The notes under the pieces were generated by a model. That model saw only the letters and a list, made by a program, of their open reading frames with translations, searched no databases and was not told where the DNA came from. Below are positions 32,819-39,355 of a stretch of DNA of 41,640 nucleotides, piece by piece. The position numbers and the translations under genes were made by a program. Origin of the DNA: an uncultured Veillonellaceae bacterium (GTDB lineage: Bacteria > Bacillota > Negativicutes > Selenomonadales > Selenomonadaceae); NCBI GenBank assembly GCA_902766015.1, contig CACXCC010000077.1:1-41640 (forward strand). Direction: 5' to 3'. The first letter of the stretch is position 1; every line of letters starts with the position of its first letter.

Positions 32819-33912
32819 CTCTGTACCTCCAGGTTATTGTCAATCACGACAATCTCGCGTTCATTCGGATAAATATCCTTCGTCTGATCGCGGTCCGGCA
32901 TAATCTCGTTCAGTCCGCAGACCTCCGACGAAATCGCTACCATGTCATCCGTGCGGCCGACGACGACAGGACGCAGTTTCTTCGAGTCACAGCACGTGAT
33001 CATTTCCTGCGTCGGCAAAACGCCGATGATCGTATTCGGGCCGTTGATCTCGAGGTTCGCGAGGCTCTGACGGATCGCGATCAGCGTATCCTTGTCCTCA
33101 CGATCCGCGATCTCCTCAAACGGCAGCGGCGTAATGACATGTTTGTAATAAATGAGCGGCCATTTCAGTTCGTGATGAACGTAATGGAGCGTATTGAGGA
33201 AGCACTGGGAATCGGACTCAAAACCGATATAGCCGCGGTGCAGGGATTTCTGGAACTCTTTATTCTTCGTGTAGAACGTATTCTCACCGTTCGCGCAAAG
33301 CGTATAGCCCTGCAGGAAGAACGGATGCGCCGCATAACGGACAATGTCATAGTTCGTATTCTGACGGCACTGGGCAACGATCGACTTCGCGCAAAGGCAG
33401 CCGTTGTCATCCCAAAGATGGAAATACGTCGCAATGTCACGCGGATCGCCGATCTCTTTGAGTGTCAGCACATCCGGCCAGAACGAGTAAACATAGCCTT
33501 CGCCGGCCTCGTCGAGGATCTTGCGCAGAGCCAGGCGCGTGTCAAGGAGCAGGTTTTCCTTTTCTTCCTTTGACATAAACGCGGCATCTTCCGGGTAATC
33601 GTAGTTACGGAAGATGTAGTACGGCATCGCCTTGATGTCAAGTCCCGGGCGTTTATCCGGGATCGGAATCCATTCGGCGAGGCGTACGAAGTTGTGCGCA
33701 TCCATATAATCGGCAACAAGCTGCTCGCCGCGCTGTGTGCACGCCAGCGAAAGCAGCGGTTTATCTTTATAATTGGAGAAAATCCCGTACAAGTCTTGCA
33801 TGACCATCGCAAAACCGGAATTATCATGACCTTCCTGCTGAGGAAGCATCAGATGAAGGGCTTTCGATGGCTGGACAGGAACTTTGCTCTTGATTGATCC
33901 TATTCTACACAT
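32806..33912 (-). CDS. Class II glutamine amidotransferase domain of glutamate synthase
   Basis: 368 residues beginning MCRIGSIKSK; Cys2 is the nucleophile of class II (Ntn) glutaminases after Met removal. Further family features: GHDNSGFAMV (the HxxxGxA-like block) and GFESDSQCFLN. It supplies ammonia from glutamine to the FMN subunit encoded by the next gene. ATG 33912 is chosen over the upstream ATG 33966 because only this start puts Cys at position 2, and AAGGAGAG lies 8 nt before it. First gene of the operon, with a consensus promoter at 33993-34021. Confidence 0.88.
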   Translation of the reverse strand: MCRIGSIKSKVPVQPSKALHLMLPQQEGHDNSGFAMVMQDLYGIFSNYKDKPLLSLACTQRGEQLVADYMDAHNFVRLAEWIPIPDKRPGLDIKAMPYYIFRNYDYPEDAAFMSKEEKENLLLDTRLALRKILDEAGEGYVYSFWPDVLTLKEIGDPRDIATYFHLWDDNGCLCAKSIVAQCRQNTNYDIVRYAAHPFFLQGYTLCANGENTFYTKNKEFQKSLHRGYIGFESDSQCFLNTLHYVHHELKWPLIYYKHVITPLPFEEIADREDKDTLIAIRQSLANLEINGPNTIIGVLPTQEMITCCDSKKLRPVVVGRTDDMVAISSEVCGLNEIMPDRDQTKDIYPNEREIVVIDNNLEVQRWKQ

Positions 33913-33992
33913 AATATACTCTCCTTCGCGTTTGTCCGCTGTAAAAGGCGAAATGTCTTTATGCAAGGCATAAATACCGTAACGTAACTTCT

Positions 33993-34021
33993 ATTATAGA
34001 AATCTTGTCAACCTGTGTCAA
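33993..34021 (-). promoter_or_regulatory. Consensus promoter of the glutamate synthase operon
   Basis: Minus-strand TTGACA (34016-34021), exactly 17 nt, TATAAT (33993-33998): a perfect sigma-70 consensus. Leader about 75 nt. Confidence 0.85.
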
Positions 34022-34130
34022 TACAACATTGAGTTTTATTATTCATCAAAAAAGTCATGAATACAGTGTCCTAGGCGTTTTGCGCCGTTATCAAGATGCA
34101 AATTTATTCATTTTAATATCAAATTATACT

Positions 34131-34140
34131 TTGTATACAA
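34131..34140. promoter_or_regulatory. Possible operator TTGTATACAA (site 1)
   Basis: Perfect 10-nt palindrome with flanking T/A (TTTGTATACAAA), 110 nt upstream of the glutamate synthase -35 box. Same motif at 34270-34279 and, with one change, at 20461-20470. Confidence 0.4.
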
Positions 34141-34269
34141 ATTAACACGCGAAAAACGTGACTGAATTCACATATCACCCGTCATGCCCGCACCGTATAC
34201 GATGTATATTTTTGCGACATACAATTGACAGAAAAAAACGGCATAGTTGACGGTCATTTTAGAAAAATA

Positions 34270-34279
34270 TTGTATACAA
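34270..34279. promoter_or_regulatory. Possible operator TTGTATACAA (site 2)
   Basis: Second perfect copy, 18 nt after the TTGACG at 34247-34252, where it would overlap the -10 of a promoter for the gene at 34351. That position would suit repression. Confidence 0.4.
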
Positions 34280-34317
34280 AAGGAAAACCCCCTATCCCTG
34301 TCGAAATACCTCAGTGA

Positions 34318-34332
34318 TGAGAATCATTCTTT
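34318..34332. promoter_or_regulatory. Fur-box-like dyad in the leader of the HMA_2-like gene
   Basis: TGAGAATCATTCTTT, centred on a perfect AGAAT-C-ATTCT dyad (34320-34330), resembles the 7-1-7 Fur consensus TGATAATNATTATCA. It lies directly upstream of the ribosome site. Confidence 0.4.
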
Positions 34333-34350
34333 ACAAAGGAGGAATAACCG

Positions 34351-34836
34351 ATGACAAAACCAACCATGCAAGAGTTCCGCAAGATCCCGCTCGGTCTGCC
34401 GCTTTCGGCGGCTGCAATCGGGACAGTCGCAACGCTTTGGTACGGCAAAAATCTCCATGCCGGATTCGGTATCGCCTGGCTCGCCCTTTCGCTTTTACAC
34501 GGCGTCCAGCATGCGGGCAAAATGAAACGTGACATGGAAAAAGCATTCACGTCAGATGCACCGGAAAAAGCCCCCGTTTTGACGCTTAAGGACTTCCTGA
34601 AGCAGACGGAAATCGCAAGCTTCATCCCGGGACGGCTCCGCGTGTATAATCTCTGCCTCGCCGGCAACGCCAAGCTCGCCGAGCAGGTCAAGGACTACGT
34701 CACGTCATTTACCGGCGTCACGTCAGCGGCAGTCAGCCCCGTCACGGGAAGCATTTTGATCAACTACGATCCGAAAACGCTCCGCAAAGTACCGGGACTC
34801 GCCCGCCTCGAAGCGGCGATTGCCGACAAATTCTGA
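34351..34836 (+). CDS. Small membrane protein with HMA_2-like domain
   Basis: 161 residues. N-terminal half: a hydrophobic hairpin (PLGLPLSAAAIGTVATLWY, then GFGIAWLALSLLHGVQHAGKMK). C-terminal half (about 88-155) has the beta-alpha-beta pattern of heavy-metal-associated domains: IPGRLRVYNLCLAGN, a helix, then TGVTSAAVSPVTGSILINYDP. It lacks a CxxC metal motif, as in the HMA_2 group often found near metal-transporting ATPases. AAAGGAGG precedes ATG 34351. A Fur-like box upstream hints at iron control. A metal-handling role is inferred from the fold only. Confidence 0.72.
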   Translation: MTKPTMQEFRKIPLGLPLSAAAIGTVATLWYGKNLHAGFGIAWLALSLLHGVQHAGKMKRDMEKAFTSDAPEKAPVLTLKDFLKQTEIASFIPGRLRVYNLCLAGNAKLAEQVKDYVTSFTGVTSAAVSPVTGSILINYDPKTLRKVPGLARLEAAIADKF

Positions 34837-34850
34837 CCGTCACAACGGAA

Positions 34851-34886
34851 AAACGGCATCCCCGACCGTAAGGATGCCGTTTTCGT
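34851..34886 (+). terminator. Terminator of the HMA_2-like gene
   Basis: Perfect 11-bp stem AAACGGCATCC (34851-34861) with 34872-34882, then TTCG; T-rich end. Confidence 0.8.
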
Positions 34887-34910
34887 TTGCCGTTTCGCCG
34901 CATTTGACGT

Positions 34911-34945
34911 CAAAAAAGCCGCAGTCCCGGTTTTGAGACTGCGGC
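34911..34945 (-). terminator. Terminator of the M23 peptidase gene
   Basis: GCCGCAGTC (34918-34926) pairs with GACTGCGGC (34937-34945); T6 tract on the minus strand (34912-34917). Confidence 0.85.
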
Positions 34946-34969
34946 CTTTGCCATTCCATATAATATTGA

Positions 34970-35938
34970 TCAGAGGTACGAAATCGGGTTGACGGCCTGA
35001 CCGTTGATGCGGACTTCGTAATGAACGTGCGGGCCCGTCGAAAAGCCCGTGCTTCCCATGTATGCGATGACCTGACCGCGACGGACATGCTGACCGGCGC
35101 TGACGACAACCTGCATCGCATGACCGTAGCGCGTCATAATCCCGTTGCCGTGGTCAATGTCAACCATATTGCCGTAACCGCCCGAATTCCAGCCGGCGGT
35201 CGTAACCGTTCCGTCGGCCGTTGCAACGATCGGCGTGCCCATATCATTCGCGATGTCAATGCCCGGATGGAAATCCGAACCGTTCCAGCGCATACCGTAC
35301 GGGCTGCTGACAACACCGCGCGTCGGCCAGATCGACGGCATCAGGCTGCTGCCCATGACACCGTACGGATTGGCATTAAAGCCTGCAACGCCTGCCGCGG
35401 AAGCGGGAACTCCCATCGCTTCCTGACGGGCTTTGAGTTCTTCCTGCAACGCGAGCAGCGATTGACGGCGCTGCTCGATCCCCTGCTCGATGTTGTTGAG
35501 CGTCGCGCCGATATTGTCCAGATCCGGTGCAACGTACGGACCGCCCTGACCGTCATGGTTCGCGTCATCGCCTGACGTTCCCGTCGTGACGGAGCTGTCC
35601 GCAGGACCCGCGCCCGACATACGGCGAAGATCGTTCTCGAGCTTCGTGAGCTGGTCGAGCTGATCCTGCAGGCTGTTTGCTTTCTTCGAAAGCTGCAAAA
35701 GCTGTTCCTGCTGGATGCCGTTGACCTTACGCAGTTCCTGAATCTCCGACGCATTATTGTGCGCCGTAAATGTACTGTAAACCGAATAACTCAGCGTTCC
35801 GACGAGCAATACCGCGGCGACGGCAACCGTGCCGATCGCGGCTTTGAGCGTCGTTGCCGAAATACGGATATTTTTAATCTCGTCCCCGTGCTTCGGGATA
35901 ATTTTGATCGTATATTCCTGTTTTTCGTCCTGACTCAA
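34970..35938 (-). CDS. M23-family (LytM) peptidoglycan endopeptidase with coiled coil
   Basis: 322-residue envelope protein. A short cytoplasmic N-terminus is followed by one membrane helix (TVAVAAVLLVGTLSYSVYS, about 35-55), a coiled coil (about 60-110), a low-complexity Gly/Ser/Asp linker, a second helical segment (about 145-175), and a C-terminal LytM domain with zinc-site motifs FHPGIDIAND and GPHVHYEV plus GYGNMVDIDHGNG. It would cleave peptide cross-links or regulate amidases, as EnvC/NlpD-like proteins do. Start is TTG 35938 with GGGGG upstream. Separate terminators on both sides indicate a single-gene unit. Confidence 0.9.
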   Translation of the reverse strand: MSQDEKQEYTIKIIPKHGDEIKNIRISATTLKAAIGTVAVAAVLLVGTLSYSVYSTFTAHNNASEIQELRKVNGIQQEQLLQLSKKANSLQDQLDQLTKLENDLRRMSGAGPADSSVTTGTSGDDANHDGQGGPYVAPDLDNIGATLNNIEQGIEQRRQSLLALQEELKARQEAMGVPASAAGVAGFNANPYGVMGSSLMPSIWPTRGVVSSPYGMRWNGSDFHPGIDIANDMGTPIVATADGTVTTAGWNSGGYGNMVDIDHGNGIMTRYGHAMQVVVSAGQHVRRGQVIAYMGSTGFSTGPHVHYEVRINGQAVNPISYL

Positions 35939-35969
35939 GTTTGTACCCCCGAAAAGTCGTCAATCCGTC

Positions 35970-36010
35970 AAAAAAGGCGCTGAACCCGTGCCCCGCACCG
36001 GTCAGCGCCT
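35970..36010 (-). terminator. Terminator of the DUF4446 gene
   Basis: AGGCGCTGA (35975-35983) pairs with TCAGCGCCT (36002-36010) with further GC pairs inside; T6 tract on the minus strand. Confidence 0.85.
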
Positions 36011-36058
36011 CAATTATATCACAAAAGATTTTTGTTTGAAAGATTTTCCAGCCGTTTT

Positions 36059-36568
36059 TCAGAAGCCCTGCTTCATCGCTTCATTGAGCGCCTGCTGCTC
36101 TTCTGACGTCAGCGTGTACGGCGATTTGCCTTCCTGAACGGGCTTGGCGTAACTGCGCGAATCGTCGCGGCCGAAAATGCTCGAAAGGATCACGCCGTTA
36201 TTGTTGCTGTCGAGCATCGCGACGGCGTAGCTGAGGTCGCTCCCCATATCGTCAAATGCACGGAACCGCACAACGGCGACACGCGTAAGCGCCGTCTGGA
36301 GAAGCGCCTTGATGTTTTCATTGTCCGCCCGGATCTGATCGTTAATCGCCGCGATCTCGTGGACCTCATTGATATGACCCATAATCATGCGCTCGATGCT
36401 CTCGCCGTCACCGTCGCTCATCATTTTGCGGTACCGTTTCTTCATATAGTTCAGTTTCAGGTGAAGATTAATGCAGATCGCAAAGAGGATGAGAAACAGA
36501 ACGGCAAAAACCGCGGTAATGACTGCCGTATAATCCGCCAGGATCTTGCTGATCGCCAGAATGTCCAT
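36059..36568 (-). CDS. DUF4446 membrane protein
   Basis: 169 residues: one N-terminal membrane helix (about 15-38), a charged helix (LKLNYMKKRYRKMMSDG), a coiled segment, and a C-terminal beta-rich block VAVVRFRAFDDMGSDLSYAVAMLDSNNNGVILSSIFGRDDSRSY, which is the hallmark of DUF4446. The family is common next to parAB in Firmicutes, as here (166 nt after parB). No biochemical role is established. AAGGAG lies 13 nt before ATG 36568. Confidence 0.85.
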   Translation of the reverse strand: MDILAISKILADYTAVITAVFAVLFLILFAICINLHLKLNYMKKRYRKMMSDGDGESIERMIMGHINEVHEIAAINDQIRADNENIKALLQTALTRVAVVRFRAFDDMGSDLSYAVAMLDSNNNGVILSSIFGRDDSRSYAKPVQEGKSPYTLTSEEQQALNEAMKQGF

Positions 36569-36691
36569 GTTGTCTGAAATACTCCTTCATGTTATCTAAA
36601 CCATGTCTTCCAATAAAAGCTGTTTTTTTATTATACCACGTCAAATCACGGACGAAAACCTTTTCTTGATGACTTTAAAGGAAAACAAAAA

Positions 36692-36719
36692 CGGGAATGT
36701 TTCACGTGAAACATTCCCG
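36692..36719. promoter_or_regulatory. parS: parS site embedded in a 28-bp palindrome that forms the parB terminator
   Basis: The consensus ParB site TGTTTCACGTGAAACA is at 36698-36713. It is extended on both sides to a perfect 28-bp palindrome (36692-36719). On the minus strand, 14 nt after the parB stop codon, the palindrome is followed by GTTTTTGTTTT, so the transcript forms a terminator-like hairpin. Confidence 0.92.
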
Positions 36720-36733
36720 CCGTATCCGTCAGG

Positions 36734-37657
36734 TCAAACCGTAAACGTTCCGTCCCCGCCGTCATCCGCCTGCTCCGTGCGCTGACGCAGCAACTGCGCG
36801 ATAATGCGTTCGAGGTCCTCTTCCGAATAAAACTCGATCTCGAGGCGGCTTTTCTTTTTGCCCTGTTTGATCTTGACCTTCGTGCCGAGTTCCCGCTGCA
36901 GACGGTCGACGGCATCACGCAGGTAAATGTCATCATGCGGCGCGGCCTCTTCCGTTTCGTCCATGCCTTCCGCATCATCCGTATCATTGCCTGCGAGGAT
37001 CTCCTTGACGAGCGTTTCCGTCTGACGCGCGGAAAAATCTTTCTCCAAAATGACGTCAGCGGCCTCTTCCTGCAATGCTTCGGTCGGGAGTGCAAGAAGC
37101 GGCTTGGCCTGCCCCATACTGAGGCTGCCGTTTGCAACAAGCGTCTGTACTTTCGGCGCGAGGTTCAGGAGGCGCAGGAAATTCGCGATATGCGAGCGGC
37201 TGCGTCCGACACGCGCCGCCAGTTCTTCCTGCGTCAGCGAAAAATCGTTGAGCAGGCGTTCATAGGCATGCGCTTCTTCCATCGCGTTGAGGTCAGCGCG
37301 CTGGATGTTTTCGATGAGCGCGATCTCGCTCATCTCGGCATCACTCGACTCACGCACGAGAGCCGGGATTTTCTTCAGTCCCGCGAGGCGCGCCGCGCGC
37401 AGACGGCGTTCCCCGGCGATGAGTTCATACCCTGACGCCGGAAGCCTCCGTACGAGGACCGGCTGCAAAACGCCGTAACGGTTAATGGATTCTTTGAGCG
37501 CCTCGAGTTCCGTTTCGTCAAAATCCGCCCGCGGCTGATACCGGTTTGCCCGGATTTCGACAACGGGGATTTCCTGCACGCGTCCCTTTTCGTCGGGTAT
37601 CTGCGTATCTTTTAAGAGTGCACCGAGACCTTTGCCGAGTCCGCCTTTAATTGCCAT
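36734..37657 (-). CDS. parB: Chromosome-partitioning protein ParB (Spo0J)
   Basis: 307-residue CTP-dependent DNA clamp that loads at parS. N-domain GLGKGLGALL, CTPase/arginine-rich box GERRLRAARLAG with ENIQRADL, helix-turn-helix LTQEELAARVGRSRSHIANFLRLL, and a C-terminal dimerisation domain (LEIEFYSEEDLERIIAQL). Two perfect parS sites flank the parAB pair. Its ATG lies inside the last 11 nt of parA, so the two are translationally coupled. Confidence 0.97.
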   Translation of the reverse strand: MAIKGGLGKGLGALLKDTQIPDEKGRVQEIPVVEIRANRYQPRADFDETELEALKESINRYGVLQPVLVRRLPASGYELIAGERRLRAARLAGLKKIPALVRESSDAEMSEIALIENIQRADLNAMEEAHAYERLLNDFSLTQEELAARVGRSRSHIANFLRLLNLAPKVQTLVANGSLSMGQAKPLLALPTEALQEEAADVILEKDFSARQTETLVKEILAGNDTDDAEGMDETEEAAPHDDIYLRDAVDRLQRELGTKVKIKQGKKKSRLEIEFYSEEDLERIIAQLLRQRTEQADDGGDGTFTV

Positions 37658-38420
37658 GTCCGATCACCTCGTCCGCAAGCTGCTGATAAACGACCGCACC
37701 CTTCGAGCGGCGGTCGTAATAAAGAATCGGCTCGCCGTACGACGGCGCTTCACTGAGACGCACCGTACGCGGGATCATCGTCTCGTAAACCGTATCGCCG
37801 AAATTCTGACGCACTTCCGCGACAACCTGCTCCGAAAGTCGCGTACGCGAGTCAAACATCGTCATGAGGACGCCCTCGATCGCAAGATCCGGGTTGAGGT
37901 TGCTGCGCACGAGTTCGATCGTATTGAGGAGCTGGGACACACCCTCGAGCGCATAGAACTCGCACTGGATCGGCATGAGAACCGAATCCGCGGCCGCGAG
38001 CGAATTGAGCGTCAACAGGCCGAGGGACGGCGGACAATCGATGAGAATATAATCGTAGTCATCCTGCAGCGGCGTGAGCGCCCGTTTCAGGCGCGTTTCG
38101 CGCGAAATCGCCGAAACAAGCTCGATTTCCGCGCCCGCAAGCTCGATATTGGCCGGCAGAACGTCAACATGGAACTGCGTCTCGATAATCGCATCCTTTG
38201 CCGGCACGTTATCGATGAGTACATGGTAGATCGTCGTTTTACAAGCCGATTTATCGATCCCGTAACCGCTCGTCGCATTTCCCTGGGGATCACTGTCGAC
38301 GAGAAGCACGCGTTTCCCTTTTTCCGCGAGGCAGGCCGCCAGATTGACCGCCGTCGTCGTCTTGCCGACTCCGCCCTTCTGGTTCGCTAAAGCTATGATT
38401 CTTGCCAAATTTTTCACCAC
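37647..38420 (-). CDS. parA: Chromosome-partitioning ATPase ParA (Soj)
   Basis: 257-residue deviant-Walker ATPase. Seen: ANQKGGVGKTTTAVNLAA at the N-terminus, VLLVDSDPQGNAT, and DYILIDCPPSLGLLTLNSL. It partners ParB in origin segregation and replication control. Start is GTG 38420 (a second GTG follows at 38417) with AAAGGAAAG upstream. A promoter is at 38470-38498. The short N-terminus is typical of chromosomal rather than plasmid ParA. Confidence 0.97.
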   Translation of the reverse strand: MVKNLARIIALANQKGGVGKTTTAVNLAACLAEKGKRVLLVDSDPQGNATSGYGIDKSACKTTIYHVLIDNVPAKDAIIETQFHVDVLPANIELAGAEIELVSAISRETRLKRALTPLQDDYDYILIDCPPSLGLLTLNSLAAADSVLMPIQCEFYALEGVSQLLNTIELVRSNLNPDLAIEGVLMTMFDSRTRLSEQVVAEVRQNFGDTVYETMIPRTVRLSEAPSYGEPILYYDRRSKGAVVYQQLADEVIGHGN

Positions 38421-38469
38421 TTTCCTTTCTCCCGGACCGCTGACATTTATTCATTCCGCTGATTGTGAT

Positions 38470-38498
38470 AAAATAGAAATAGTGTCAATCTATGACAA
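38470..38498 (-). promoter_or_regulatory. Promoter of parAB
   Basis: Minus-strand TTGTCA (38493-38498), 17-nt spacer, TATTTT (38470-38475), about 50 nt upstream of the parA start. Confidence 0.5.
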
Positions 38499-38538
38499 GT
38501 CATGCAGAAAAGATATGCGCAGCCGGTACCCAATCGCA

Positions 38539-38567
38539 TTGAAACCGGGAGAAAATGTCTCTATACT
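38539..38567 (+). promoter_or_regulatory. Promoter of the methionine synthase genes
   Basis: TTGAAA (38539-38544), 17-nt spacer, TATACT (38562-38567). The predicted transcript starts near 38574, so the second parS site is in its 5' leader. Confidence 0.6.
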
Positions 38568-38600
38568 CTATATCATATACTGAAATGACGAAAAAACCAA

Positions 38601-38616
38601 TGTTTCACGTGAAACA
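38601..38616. promoter_or_regulatory. parS: parS site 2
   Basis: Perfect TGTTTCACGTGAAACA, 180 nt upstream of parA and 29 nt upstream of the next rightward gene. Confidence 0.93.
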
Positions 38617-38644
38617 TTTTCAATGTTCTTAAGGAAGTGATACG

Positions 38645-39331
38645 ATGCCGATCTATAATTCGACGCTGCAGGAAATCGATCCGAAGGAAACGCGGCGCTA
38701 CGCGGGGCTCATGAAAGCGGATTCGTTCAAGGAAGACATGATCACAGACGCCTGTCAGGACGCCCGCCTGCTCGCGGAGCCGCGCGGCATTTGGCAGCTT
38801 TATGATTACGACTGCGAAACGCAGGTCGTCAAAGCCGATCCGCCGTTTCTTATTCAGGGCAAAAAAATCGGCAAACACCTCGCGGGTTGTGACAAAGTCA
38901 TCCTGCTTTCCGCGACAGTCGGAGACGGCATCGAGGAAATGGTGACGAAGTCATTCCAAAACGGCGAATACGCGAAAAGCGTCCTCCTCGACGCGGCCGC
39001 GACAACCGCCGTCGAACAAGTCGCAGACGGCATGGAAAAATATTTAAAACCGCTCATGGCGGCAAAAGGATATCATATGCGCTGGCGTTTCAGCCCCGGT
39101 TACGGGGACTGGCCTCTCGACCAACAGCCCGAAATGATCCGTACGACCAAATGCGAAGCGTTCGGCGTGCATCTCTCGAGTTCCTGCATGCTTGTCCCGC
39201 GCAAAAGCATCACGGCGATCATCGGACTGTACCGCGGGAGCGGCAAGGAAACGGGAAAACCGCACACGGGCTGCTCGACCTGTCCGCAGAAAAACTGTCC
39301 GTCAAGGAAAGTGCCGACCGAAACGAACTGA
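38645..39331 (+). CDS. Methionine synthase reactivation protein (MetH activation domain, stand-alone)
   Basis: 228 residues corresponding to the C-terminal AdoMet-binding activation domain of MetH, encoded separately. Recognisable blocks: LLSATVGDGIEEMV, RFSPGYGDWPLDQQ (family RxSPGYGxxP, the AdoMet-binding core) and SSCMLVPRKSITAIIGL, with a Cys-rich tail CSTCPQKNC. It would reductively remethylate oxidised cob(II)alamin on the catalytic MetH encoded 24 nt downstream. AAGGAAG precedes ATG 38645. The split arrangement is known from Thermotoga and some Firmicutes. Confidence 0.88.
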   Translation: MPIYNSTLQEIDPKETRRYAGLMKADSFKEDMITDACQDARLLAEPRGIWQLYDYDCETQVVKADPPFLIQGKKIGKHLAGCDKVILLSATVGDGIEEMVTKSFQNGEYAKSVLLDAAATTAVEQVADGMEKYLKPLMAAKGYHMRWRFSPGYGDWPLDQQPEMIRTTKCEAFGVHLSSSCMLVPRKSITAIIGLYRGSGKETGKPHTGCSTCPQKNCPSRKVPTETN

Positions 39332-39355
39332 CAATATATAGGAAAGGAACCAACC

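Larger units (their letters stand above)
34022..34350. other. AT-rich regulatory stretch between the glutamate synthase operon and the HMA_2-like gene
   Basis: No gene. Contains TTGTATACAA at 34131-34140 and 34270-34279, a TTGACA at 34225-34230 and a TTGACG at 34247-34252 (possible -35 boxes for the rightward gene, whose -10 would overlap the second GTATAC site), and a Fur-like box at 34318-34332. Confidence 0.5.

Noticed and set aside
25260..34915. TGACGTCA words as a regulatory motif
   Set aside because: They occur in coding and non-coding DNA alike (for example 8804, 18254, 25261, 34904, 36105) and follow from the TTGAC bias.
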